64,000 nucleotides of DNA. Source: Gymnopus androsaceus JB14 (Eukaryota; Basidiomycota; Agaricomycetes; Agaricales; Omphalotaceae). Positions 22,672-33,908 of the stretch are shown in pieces. Numbering within the stretch: the first letter of the stretch is position 1; each line of letters starts with the position of its first letter. The notes under the pieces were generated by a model. The model did no database searches, was not told the DNA's origin, and saw only the letters and a list, made by a program, of their open reading frames with translations. The DNA is taken from the NCBI GenBank assembly GCA_009733575.1, contig ML769387.1:660636-724635 (forward strand), given 5' to 3'. The position numbers and the translations under genes were made by a program.

Positions 22672-25234
22672 CTATGGTTGGCAGGGAAATGGGCCGCATG
22701 GGGAATTGCAACTTTTCAAAAAGTACTTGATTAAGGTGTTTCCTGGTTTGCTATGGCTCCCATTATTTTTTTGTAGGATCTTTGGATACTATTCTTTAGA
22801 TTAGGCTACTTAAATATAGTGGATCTTGAGGAGATCGAGCATGGTGGACTGGACATCGACAATCTTACCTGTAGTTTCACCATCAAAACCTCAGGAACGC
22901 AATGAAAAGAATTAAGCAGGGGACAAACAGAGGCCTCGACATATGAAGCACACTATCAAGAACTTATATCCAAAATTTGAGAGATATTGGTGTAGTATTC
23001 GCTGAGCGATGGACAAAACAATGTACAAGTGAGGACAAGCGTGACAGAATCCAAGCGGTTGACCTTACCATTCATGCCGTGCATCAGCCAAACACTCAAT
23101 CCCTTACCAACTTTGCAAACACCTCTGTATCCTCTAAATGGCCAAATCCCATCGTTATCTCCAGCCTAAAAAAAAGTCCTCGCACCTTTAATGCTGAAAC
23201 GGAAAAGCAGCTTGAAGAGGGATACTACCAAACGGTTCCCAACAGATGCCCGAATTCTGACGTCAAGAGAGGGAAAGAAGGAAGCAGTGGCAGATGCGGT
23301 GAAAAAAGCGGCAAAAGAGAAGGCTGAAGCAGAGAGGAAGAAAAAGAAGCAGAATACTGGATGGGAGGATATTCTTCATTGTGTACTGCATTCTCCGGTA
23401 GTCTCACGTCAAAGAACAACCGTGACTTGACTGATATTGCATTCTCTCTTGACATTGAAACCGACAGCGCAAGCCTCAATGTGCTTCGTGTATGTCTCAA
23501 GGCTTATTTCAATGCTAATCCATCGTTGAAACAAACCCCTCAATACATTGGTCCATTCTCTTGGAAATGCAAGCGCAATGATTCTCCAAAGGAGAACACT
23601 GATCCAGGACCATCTTCTACTTGTCCCCGGCTATCTTCTCCACCTACTCCTGGATCTTCGCATCATTCACCATCTCCGATATTGCATTTTACACAACCTT
23701 CTAGCTACCAATTTCCTAATCCAGTACAACCTCGTCCAGTTCCGCGTCCTATTCCTCATTTATCTCATGATCCCGCTAATAAGGCAAGGGCGCGAGACCT
23801 CGTCGGGTGCATGCGTGAGATAAGAAACCTAAGATGAGAGGTATACTCATCCCTCAAGAAAATAGTGACAATCTCTTGGGTTTTGTCGGGGAAGCCAACG
23901 CTGTCACCGCCAGATCGCAGTGACCAGTCCGGGGTGGAAAAAGACCTGAGGTCTTGACCAGACTCAAACGGAACTGTACGCTGACTCCGGTACACAAGGG
24001 GAACGGGTTAAGGAAGCTCGCTGAGGGTGAGCTGATGATGACGAAGACGACCCACAGAGCGATGAGAAGTGATAAAATATATTAGTTCAGGTGTAGACCT
24101 GGGAATAACGTTAGGTGAGACGTTGGTGAACCTAGCAGATGAAGGATAGATGATAGAGATAGATGATAGGATGATAGTGATATGTGATGGGTGATAGGGC
24201 GACATGCAAAGCAATGTCAAAGTAGGATGCAAACCAAGAGGCAAGCAGAGCCGAAGATGATAGAAGATAATTACGGACAAAAACCGTCATTACACGATAA
24301 TTTCCTACCTATGGGGATTTGGGCACAGCCCACCCAGACAACACTCCAAGATGGCTATAGTGCTAGTCCTTGTGGCACTGGATATTATTCGAAGGATGAA
24401 TTGTGATATAGAATTGGAGAACCATAATGATACATGAGAGCTTGTCCTAAGGTAGGATAGAAAAGATAGTGATAGTGATGATACTGAGAAGATCCTGAGT
24501 CGTCGATGCGCAGACTCGGATGATGATCCAAAGTTTGATGAGGAAAAATCGTCTTTTCCTTGGTTGATAGCCTCGAGAATGATAATGAACCTTCGGAGAG
24601 AGGATAAGAAAGAAGACAGGATATGAAAAAAAAGAGAAGGTCCAAAAATCTCGGGCTTGGAGAGAACGAGAATGAGGAGAATGCTTTCCGCGCACACCAG
24701 ACAATGGTGGCGGGAAGCAAAAGAGATGCTGACATGCACCGCAATTCTGGTCTCAATGCGGACATCAGTCATTGTGCCTGTGTCAGCTGTATTGATACCA
24801 GACTCTCTTCTCGTCTCCGGTGCTCCCTTGCCTTATCTAACACTTACGCTAGCCGTTCTCAAGCTCACGTAGCTTCAGCTAGCACCTACTTTACTGATAT
24901 ATAATAAAAACGCTTGAATTTTTCTGTTCTTTCTGCATGCTCGCACTGCTCGATGGCAAACAAAATGGCTGATTACCAATACCTTGGCCGCTCTGCCCTG
25001 CTCTGCCGCTCAACGGCTTTCGTGTGACAGCCAAGTGACCGAACAGTTGCAATTCCCTGTTTTTGCTCGGACATTGCCCGACGCCAGTAATAAAATATTA
25101 TAAAATCTCAAAAAAGCAGAGTAAGGGTTTTTAGATGCTAAGAATCGAATGGCCTACTCAGATTTTTAAAATTCTAAGTCCTTGTAAAGTTATTGGCGAT
25201 TTATCGAAAAGTTGCAATTCCCTGCCAACCATAG
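22672..25234. mobile_element. 2.6-kb TIR element flanked by TA
   Basis: The left end CTATGGTTGGCAGGGAA, then a 15-bp insert, then TTGCAACTTTTC, is mirrored at 25204-25234. TA dinucleotides border both ends (22670-22671, 25235-25236), consistent with a TA target duplication. Inside, broken plus-strand frames at 23191-23430 and 23361-23837 include KKKKQNTGWEDILHCV and LTDIAFSLDIETD, a SAP-like stretch of the kind found in mushroom transposon-associated proteins, then a proline-rich tail. No DDE transposase was recognised. A GATAGATGATAG-type microsatellite lies at 24140-24195. Probably a non-autonomous or decayed DNA transposon. Confidence 0.6.
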
Positions 25235-25627
25235 TAAGTAGGTCGATAGTTGCATTCGGCTACGCCCGAGTCGGAAACTGGTGCTAGTATCTTCAGCACG
25301 TTCCCATTATGGTAGGCTCCTTCATCCTATGAGCAGCCGCATTTCATACTACTCAAGACTCGCACCGTAGAGCTACACTAGCACTTCATAGCCATTTTAA
25401 ATTTAGTATATTTTACTCCCACCCATAGCGCACTGTAATTCGCACCTTACTTACTATATCCCACTTCAAGGTCATTTCCCATCCCAGCTTGAGAGAGGTG
25501 AATGGCATGGAAAGAACGAAACGACACACCGGCGGCTTGGCAGGCCAAACTTCAAAGACACTTCGATGGATTTTGAGACTATCCTATGATAAACGGAGAT
25601 ACATTATTCTTGCAATCAGGGCAAAAT

Positions 25628-26835
25628 TTAAAAAGTGAATTGTTCGAACACCGAACTCCCTGTATAGGTCTCCTCATTTTCCCGGAATCCACCGCTAATA
25701 CTACCTGACCAACGCATATACGCCCCTTCTTCATTCAGCAGCACATGATCTCCTGAAGCAATAGCTTCAAACACCTTTCCGCCTCCCAAATCAATCGTGA
25801 TATTGAAGCCGTCGGGATCACTGCCCAGTCCTGGTGGGTACGTCGCATTGATGGGTCGTACTTGGACGGTGGATCCGCAGGTTGTTCCAAGGATTTTACC
25901 TTTCTCGGAGAGGTACCCGCTAGTGTATTCTGTACCGTTGGATGAAATACCGTCGAACCATACGAGTGAGTAGGGACCAACCCTCCCGTGGCCCCAATAC
26001 CAGCTCGTGACGGCGTGATCGAAAGCCACATCTCCCCAATTCTGACAACGCGAAGATGAGTAGGTGCTATGATTTATAGAAATAGACGAGTTGGCACCTT
26101 GTCGTGGTACCCAGATCCGGTAAAGCTCACACTGGTGCCGTTAATGTTGAGCTCTATGATGGTTTCCGCATCCGGAACGGCGTTAGCCCAGCCTACATGA
26201 GGAAAGAGCTCCATGTTTACACCTTCTTTAGCGGGTGAGCAAGGATAATGAGGAGGTGCAATCTGTACTAACAGTTAGAGTCGGGAAAAGGAAAGAATCC
26301 AAGAACGAACCGATGTCATGGATATAAATCCCGATATTCCAAGTTCCTCTGCAGCATCCGAGTCAAAGGTAACATTATAGCATGTCAGATCCCGCCCAAG
26401 AAATCGACTCCCAGTACCCTCCCAATCTCCTGTAATATCATTCCCATCCAAAGTCAATTTCCCTGCAGTTGCAGAGGGTGAATCAACAGCAAAAAACACA
26501 TCTTCTTCCGGAGTTTGCACGCGGATCTGTACTTCTAGAATATCTGTAGCGCTTTCCGCACCTATAAAACTAGTGCTTGGAGAAGCGTAGAAGACAGCGA
26601 CGATGGAATAGTTGGAATCAAGGGAAACTGCGTCGAAATACCACCAATCGTACGACGAGGAATTGATATTGGTTACTTTTGGTCCATCGAAAGATGAGTC
26701 GGAGATGAATTGTGCGACGCTAGTGGTGTTGGAAATGGTAGGAGGGATGGAAATGGATTTAAAGGAGCTTTGAGCGCAGGTAGCACATAGAAAGTTCGCC
26801 ACCAGGCTCAGGAGGGTGATAGAGGGCTTCTTCAT
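25628..26835 (-). CDS. Secreted AttH/CrtC-like protein (fungal Diels-Alderase-like)
   Basis: Predicted 367 aa from three exons, 26835-26311, 26262-26098 and 26041-25628, all joined in phase 0. A signal peptide (MKKPSITLLSLVANFLCATCAQ) is followed by the N-terminal sheet domain with SSYDWWYFDAVS and the C-terminal domain with NWGDVAFDHAVTSWYWGHG. These two W-rich motifs are characteristic of the AttH/hydroxyneurosporene-synthase-like family, which in fungi includes intramolecular Diels-Alderases of polyketide clusters but also many uncharacterised secreted proteins. Several N-x-S/T sites fit secretion. It lies between the two UstYa modules. Family membership is reasonably clear; a cyclase role is a guess from position. 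Confidence 0.75.
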
Positions 26836-29774
26836 GACAATGATGAGTGTTTCATCTGTCCTCAGCCTCTTATATAGGTTACGAGAGTCAAGACCGACGT
26901 CTGACTGGTTGACCTCCCACGCTCATATAAAGTGGAGACATGAAATTAGACTAGTACTAGAGATTTAGACTCGCGGGGCCAGTTCCGTTCGGTCGCCACC
27001 TATTTCAAATAAATTTGAAATGCGCTGTCAACAGCTGAGGTGGCTACCGAAGGACTGGGAACAAACCCGCGTCACTAACAGAGTCACAATTTCGTGACTT
27101 TAACTTAGTGAAATTTCGATTCAAGAAAAGCGAATTTTCATTGCGGAACTCTGTCCCCAGCTGTGACCCTTATAAAAATATCATGGCTAGACTTATAGTG
27201 TTGCATAAAGTTAGAATATCAGTATTATAGAGATATAAAATAGAAAATACGTGCATAAGATGAGATATTGCTCAAAATGACCCAAAAACATCAAAATCGG
27301 CGACGTCGATATAAGTTCTGGACAAGTGTCTCTCGGAGTAAATCCGGAAGATATTGAGGGTATTCTATAACCGAAATTAGCATCAAATCTCAGCGTTGGA
27401 GTGAGCAAAACAAAATATTGCTTCAGAAATCACCAAAAATCCAGGATGATGCAGTCGGAGCAGGTGCTGCTTGACTTAAATTGACCGTTCTATACTGCTA
27501 AAAGTTCGTGTAGGTCATAAAACGGCTTAAAGTGAGCCATAGTGACCTGTGCCCAGAATGCGAGGCAGTATTGTTCACTTGATCACTGAAAATTGCAGAT
27601 AGTGACATCAAGATGAGCGCCGTAGGCTTAAGATGAAGGGAATAGACTTACTAAAGTATAGAAATGTTATATCCAGGATTGAAACAATCCTTACATACCT
27701 TGACGTTGAATGGGAGTGAATATTGTGCTCTTCACCACCGAAAATCGCCAGTATTGGATTGGAAAGCACTCATTTACCTTGAATTTACCTGTAAGAACTT
27801 ACCATGATCATAGAAACCTTTTAGCCTACCTTGTTACAGTCGGGAGGAGCGGGGACAAGCCATTCACGCAGAGGTAGTGGTGGAGAGAAATCAAAATTTC
27901 GCTAAGTTCAACACATCAAAATGTGACTCGGTTCTTTATCGAGGTTTGGTACCAGCCGTTCTCCGAACTTGCTTCCGTAGGTCAGCAAGTATTTGTCATT
28001 TTGCAAATTCGGAGAACGGCGGGTTCACGAGCCTACTAGAGATTTAACAATTAGAGAGCGAAGGTCCGTGATCCCCGAGTCCGGTGCACGAAGCACGAAC
28101 GCTTTAATGCTCCAGCATTTCAAACCGGTGTAGCGGCCGGTTCCATCATGCTTATTGTTCAGACATGGTACATGGATGTAGGGGCTACACAGCGGAGGAG
28201 GCCAGACAACGTCAATCGCTCCATCGCCGTCGCGTCAAAAGACTGATTGATAGTACCAACATGATGATGATGATTCTGTATGTTCTAGGCTTGAAGCGAA
28301 TTGGATACCAGCTAGAAAGCCAACGATTGAAAACGTCGGGCTTTATTTAATTCCCCAGTGTTACGTTATATTGTGGAGGAGATTTACATTGCAAGAGGGA
28401 AGGGGGTTGGCAGTCGGGACTGTCAAGAGCCGTTTGGTCAGCCTTGAAAAGGTACTAGGCCGACGAACATGACACAGGCATGAAGTTGGAAGTGAGAATA
28501 TGGTGGAGAAATGAATGGAAACTCGAAGATTTAGATGATACAGTGAAGCATGTACTGAGTCGATAGACGCGACCTTGAGGTGAAAGAAAGGATAGTATTT
28601 GAGAATCGGGCTAAAAGAATGGAGCCTGAGCTTCTAGGTAATCGTAGAAAGCAACGGCTCAGATAGCGGGCGATGGCTAGTAAGACTTCAGATCAAGTCA
28701 GGACTCGGCGTACTATAGCTGTGCTCGTGATACAAGGCAGACTCACCGGCACACTGGCACCACTGGAAGATGCAGCGGAACATAGTCCTCCTCTTCATCT
28801 ACCGGACCCGGATCTCCTGGGTACGCAATGAGCGTGAGTGGATGCGCAGTGGACGCATGAATGTCGAATCCTCTTTGACCCTGTGTCTTGTTGATGCAGA
28901 TACCTCAAGAGCGCCATACTTTATGCGAGTACTAAAGCCTGTTTACTAAAGGATGTCACAGTCGAGGATTCAAGGTTTATGAATTGGCGCAGCGTACTGA
29001 CGACTCTTTAACTGTCTCCTAATCCCACACTCCACTTCCACGTTACCTCCATCGTCGGTTTCGTTTCTGTTCTCTTTAGTATATATCGTTCGCTCATTGG
29101 TTTATCCTGCTTTGTAGTTGCCTTGTCTTTGGATGTTTCGTTGTTGGATGTGTTGGAGGAGTTGAATCTCACGTGCTCGAGTTGCAGTTCTGGATAGAGC
29201 GAATTATTCGTTTTCTTTAAGTCTCCAAGTTCGCATGGGTTCCGAGCTCCGTTCACTTAGTTGGTTCATTGGAGGAGGGGTAGGCATAAGGGAGGATGCA
29301 GGAGAAGGTTTCTGTTTTGTTGGCGACCGGGTCAGTGGGAAGATGGGTTTGTTTATCGTTTGTTAGTTTTGCATTGCTAGAGATGGGTAGCTAGGTGACC
29401 TTGTGTTGACAAGATGAAATCGATGTTGTAAGGAGAAGGTTCAGGGCAGTGGGCGCTTGAACTCAAATAATTGGCGCCGCCAAATTCATGATCCAAGCCT
29501 GAACACAAATGTTGCTCTTACTCGAAGCGCGTAGTATCTATTCCTACCTGTATTCGTATTCAAAGTTTTCGAAATCATGATGCATCCAAATCGTGGTCAT
29601 CTTTGCAGTTGCACAACGACAACTTGAATGCAGGCAGCCCAATATCACTATCACTGTTGTCTACGAAATGTTATCGACACTTCGGAGGATTAAGTTATGA
29701 TAGAAACTTCCCATTTTTTCCTTCAAGACCGTTATCTCGTACGATTTTTCTATCTACGCCCCCCTCGTGCCACG
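26836..29774. other. Intergenic with hairpins
   Basis: No gene was supported over 2.9 kb. Two inverted repeats stand out. The first is near 26984-27055, where TTCGGTCGCCACCT pairs with AGGTGGCTACCGAA around the palindrome ATTTCAAATAAATTTGAAAT. The second is at 27955-28020, where GCCGTTCTCCGAA pairs with TTCGGAGAACGGC, with a small inner stem (CTTGCT/AGCAAG). Both look like small non-autonomous element remnants. Confidence 0.45.
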
Positions 29775-30761
29775 ATGTGGTTTTCGACCTCGAACTTTTC
29801 CACTTCTTTGCCCTCCCAAAGTACAGAACGATCTGCAATAGGTTACGAGCCACTCACTGCGAGCCAGGATTCTGAGCTTCGTCCGCTGAAAACGCCCTCT
29901 TACAAACGCGCGGTGATTTCTAGTCTCATTTTCTTCGCCGGTATCATCTCCGGACTCGTCATTGCAAGAGTCTCCGGGAGCAATGGAATAGTCAGTACAA
30001 GGAATCTTGACGCAACATCATTGGTGTACTGTGCGTGTATCTTTTGTTTTCCCTGTACTATTGTTTACTGACGCGAACACCGTTCAGCTCCTGCCCATAG
30101 CGCTTTGCGCTACCAAGTTCGCTGGTTTAACGCCTCATTTGGCACCCATCTTACCGAGTACGAAGGTCCACCTTCGGAAGCACTTGACGAGAAATGGCAT
30201 GATTTGTACCGATGTAGGCTTTCTCCTCTTTGCGATGCTATCAAAGCTAAATTTCGAATCTCATACTGTAGACGGTATCAGTCGAATTCCAGCCAGCGAG
30301 GCAGAAAAGCTGGTCGATAAGACTGTACCGATCCCTGAGGATGAGAAGCACTACATTATTAGCTTGGATGTCTTTCATCAACTTCACTGTTTGGTAGGAG
30401 ATTTTGATCGTGTTACGCATTCTGCTGCTACTAAGAACATACATACTTTTCCATGCAGAATCTCGTCCGAAAAGCACTCTATCCCGACTACTACCCGCCT
30501 TCCGAGCTCTCCCATCTCGAGCACTGTGTTGATATCATTCGCCAGGCCATCTCATGCACAATCGATCTCACTCCGATATCTTGGACGTGGTCCGAGCCAC
30601 AACGGGCAACGTTACCCAAGATGGACGGTGCTCATCAGTGCGTAGACTTTGAAAACATCCAGAAATGGGCCTACGATCACCGAATGGTCACGGAGTTTGA
30701 TGATAAAGTGAATCTGGAACTTCTGCATAACGGAGGAGATAGCAAGTCTTCAACACCATAA
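29775..30761 (+). CDS. UstYa-like oxidase (DUF3328), copy 2
   Basis: Predicted 268 aa from four exons: 29775-30030, 30088-30213, 30272-30393 and 30459-30761. Introns fall at exactly the same codons as in the copy at 7562-8559, and exons 2 and 3 have identical lengths. It keeps the single membrane segment (SSLIFFAGIISGLVIARV), FNASFGTHLTEYEG, HQLHC and HLEHC. It is therefore a full paralogue made by duplication, and the differences are mostly in the cytosolic tail. Precursor 2 begins 361 bp downstream in the same orientation. Function is as for copy 1: a membrane-bound oxidase expected to act on a secreted peptide in the secretory pathway. Confidence 0.92.
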
Positions 30762-31122
30762 ATTCCCCTTTGTAGATTAATGGCACAGTTTACTGAGAAG
30801 GGTTGGACGTTCCCGCTTTGATTGCATTCTAAGTATGTGTTTCTATCTAATGCGAGAGGTAACCAACATCATGATGTTGCAGAACATCTTATCTTCTTTT
30901 TCTTACTGTTTTCTTACTGTTTTCGTCGCGCAGAGCCCAAGGCTCACTTCAAGTGTATCAACCCGTCTTCGATTGCACTCTTGTGATGTGGTTGCCTGCG
31001 CTATCTACGTACCGTACAATCACAATCTGCGTTTGATTCGCTTGATAAATATAATACACTCAATTGCTTTAAAGGATGCCAGTGGAAGCTCTGGTATGTA
31101 GTTCGTCGATTCCCCAGCAGCA

Positions 31123-31631
31123 ATGAAAATCAACATATTCTCCTTACTAGCATTCGCAACCCTTGTAGCAGTGAGCGCTGCACCTGTCGAGGAGGTTAGC
31201 TGTTCTACTTCTTCATTAGGCAGGACTCCACTAACACCAGTGAATCATCCTCTCAAGGCTCGCACTGTTCCTGACCCCGATGCGAGCTTTAATGACAAGT
31301 ACGCAAAGAGGGTGGAGGTGGGTCGCCTTTTTTGTCTTCAGCGTTGTCTCCAATCACAGTGAATTGTTTTCCCTTCTAGATTCCCGACCCCGACGAGAGC
31401 TTCAATAACAAGTATGCGAAGAGGGTGGATCTATGTCGTTTTCTTTTTTCAGCGCCATCACACTGAATTGCTTTCCCTTCTAGATTCCCGACCCTGACGA
31501 GAGTTTCAATAACAAGTACGCGAAGAGGGTGGAGGTGAATCTTTTTTTCAGCGCTGGCTCGAATCACACTAAATTTCTCTCTGTTCTAGATTCCCGACCC
31601 CGACGAGAGTTTCAATAATAAGTATGCCTAG
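31123..31631 (+). CDS. Secreted repeat precursor peptide 2 (candidate UstYa-type RiPP precursor)
   Basis: Predicted 89 aa from five exons: 31123-31194, 31258-31317, 31380-31424, 31484-31534 and 31590-31631. Exon 1 is a signal peptide that ends AAPVEE, like precursor 1. Exon 2 encodes ARTVPDPDASFNDKYAKRVE; exons 3 and 4 encode IPDPDESFNNKYAKR-type units; the last exon stops after KYA without a dibasic site. Spacer 2 (31318-31379) contains an in-frame stop if retained, so splicing is required. Spacer 3 has lost the usual GAG/GT donor; using GTGGAT at 31425 restores frame. Kex2 cleavage would release three to four nearly identical peptides. The shared PDPD-x-x-F-x-x-KY motif links it to precursor 1. 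The oxidase partner lies directly upstream. Confidence 0.72.
31258..31631 (+). repeat. Four tandem exon-plus-intron units of precursor 2
   Basis: Coding units begin at 31258, 31380, 31484 and 31590 with spacers of 62, about 59 and 55 nt. Units 2-4 are nearly identical at DNA level and their spacers share the 3' end TTCTAG and a TTTTTTCAGCG block, so the exon-intron unit was duplicated as a whole. Confidence 0.8.
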
Positions 31632-32109
31632 AAGTCTTGAGCCTCAAGTGAATGTATGCATGTAGTACGCGTTTGTTTACAGCAACAAATTTATAAGGAT
31701 ATTCTGCTTGTGTCTTCTATTCCTTCCCGAGACTCCGTCATCCAACATCCAAATATTCCGATACTCGGCTTTTATTTCCGTTCCAAATTCATCGCTACCA
31801 AATCCAAATCCAACAATCGGAATACAAAATTCAGATAACTGAGACAGCATAGATGCGGTTGCAATATTGGTTCGTGTGTTTGCGGTGCATCCATTTCGTG
31901 CAGTGAGCAGAGTAGGGCATGGCTGAACTTGATGGGGCAACGGTTGCGTGTAAGAGCAATTCAGTCTCAAGCAGTACTTGGACGATGATAAGTAATTGTA
32001 AAAAGCATTGAGCTTGAGTGCGGCGCGCTAATCAGTGACGTAGAACCCTCATCATCCGAGCGTACCCCGCTCTTATAATGGCCTTGGAAAACTCTTCTGT
32101 TGAAATGTC

Positions 32110-33908
32110 ATGTCTTCTGTTTCTCATATTCTTCGCCGAAATGGTGTCCTTAATCTACCAAGAGCTTCCCCTGCGTCCAAAACGCTGACCGAAGCGCTTT
32201 TATGGAAGGACGCGCAACAAAATCACTGTTACTTCAAGCAGTCTGGGCTTCACAACCACCTCAGTCATCAGTGCGTGTCTTTGTAGCGCTCATTCCAAGG
32301 AATTTATCAATATATCTCCCTACTGGTAGCATCTTAGCGGCTTATGATTTGGGTGCATCTCCAGGCCTCCTTCAAAAGATCTACGACAATGAAGCCAGTT
32401 CTCAACGACCGATTGTACTGGAGGAAAAGGACAAAGATATCGCGATTGACGAGGACAGCTGGAGTCAGTATCTCGGCGACCAAAAGTAGGTTTTAGGGCT
32501 CCGGGGTCTTCGTTTGCTGACCGTGGCATCTCACTGCTACTTACAGTGCTTATAGCGCCTTCGTTACGTTCTTTGAGAGCCGTGTCAGTTCGTTTGGCGC
32601 AGTCAAAACTATAGAGGAGTTCATCTTCTCACCAGCTGCCAATGAGGAGGGAAAATGTATGCTCACGCGTCTCATGAGCGGAGCGTAAGTGAATCGTCTC
32701 TCGGAACATACACATCCTTACGTTTTATTCTAGTTTACATCCCTTTATTCTGCTGGGCGTAAGTGAATAGACAACCCCGTATCACCTCCGTGCTGACTGA
32801 ATGTAAAGTATGCTTTGGAGTTCGGAAACGATGCATTGGTCGCTACAGGTATCTCCTTGTCCAATCTTTACGGTGCTTTATTACAACTTTATATCTTCTA
32901 GGAATAGCCACAGCCTGCATCCACATTCCTGTCTCACCTGCCCTTTTCAAACCTGAATCCAAGACCGATTCCACCACTTATCCACCTGGCAGGTGGGTAA
33001 ATGGTGAAATTGGTCTATCTGTCCTCGAAATCCTTTCTCTCCTTCAGTCCTCTCCCGCTCTCAAACCTGTAATGCCTTACGACCCCAACGCACTCGTAAG
33101 TGCTCGCATCAAGTCGGCTCTACAAGATGGCAGGCAGGACGAGATTATTCACTTGTGCTCTCGGTTCCACGTCGACGAAACACTCAGAAAGGCCGGGATG
33201 ATGGCCAAGATTGAGGAACTCATCCGGGCTTCCGTTCTTCTTTTGTTCGCCACTGGAAAGGAGGGACGTAAACCCCGGTTGGATTTCTTCCTTATGCATC
33301 TAGTCACATCCTCGCTTTTCCTTAGGTCTTATATCAACGTGTTGGAAAACCCTGCTCACAAAGCGACAATCATCAAAGCATTCCTTCCAGGCGTGCTTCT
33401 TTTCTCACTTATTCGCGGTCGACCGACTATTAAACCCAATTTACTAATGGGAGCAACAGACAAGCCTCGTCCGCCTAACCAGTTTGAACCTCCTTATAAA
33501 CAAGGCCATGGTATAGGAAGTCCTTTGAATGATGAAGATTATAATCCTTGGCCAGCTCTGATTGAAACCTCCATTCATTTTTCCGACTCGCACGTTTTAA
33601 AGACAATGCGCACTTTGCTGCTGGCTGAAAGGGAATATGGAAATACAGAGACGGGGCGTGTTATTGGCATATTTAAGCAGTCAGAAGGTATGACCAATGC
33701 TAATGCTAATGCCAATGGCATGCCATTGTCGGAGGAGCAGGAGGAAACTTTTGAAGGGATCGCGAAACTGGATGGATCTATCTTCGTGAGGGCTGCTGGG
33801 ATGTTGATGGATTATATGGGATGGACGACGTACGGGCAGCCGGAGAGAGATGACTGGGATCGGAGTGCGCTTGGTTGGGATGATGCGTGGAATGATGAAG
33901 ATAATTAA
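32110..33908 (+). CDS. Questin oxidase-like protein (DUF4243)
   Basis: Predicted 508 aa from six exons: 32110-32270, 32330-32485, 32547-32684, 32734-32758, 32809-32848 and 32902-33908, with phases that all close. Motifs typical of the family are NHCYFKQSGLHNHLSHH near the N-terminus, LAAYDLGASPGLLQKIY, and LHPFILLGYALEFGND across two small exons. Questin oxidases perform Baeyer-Villiger-type ring cleavage of anthraquinones in fungal polyketide pathways; many basidiomycete homologues have no known substrate. A NANANAN low-complexity run lies near the C-terminus. It starts about 480 bp after precursor 2, in the same orientation, so it could belong to that module, but no ketide synthase is present in the window. 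Confidence 0.85.

Noticed and set aside
24305..24772. 155-aa minus-strand open frame
   Set aside because: Ser/Leu-rich translation of GA-rich DNA inside a TIR element; no recognisable domain.
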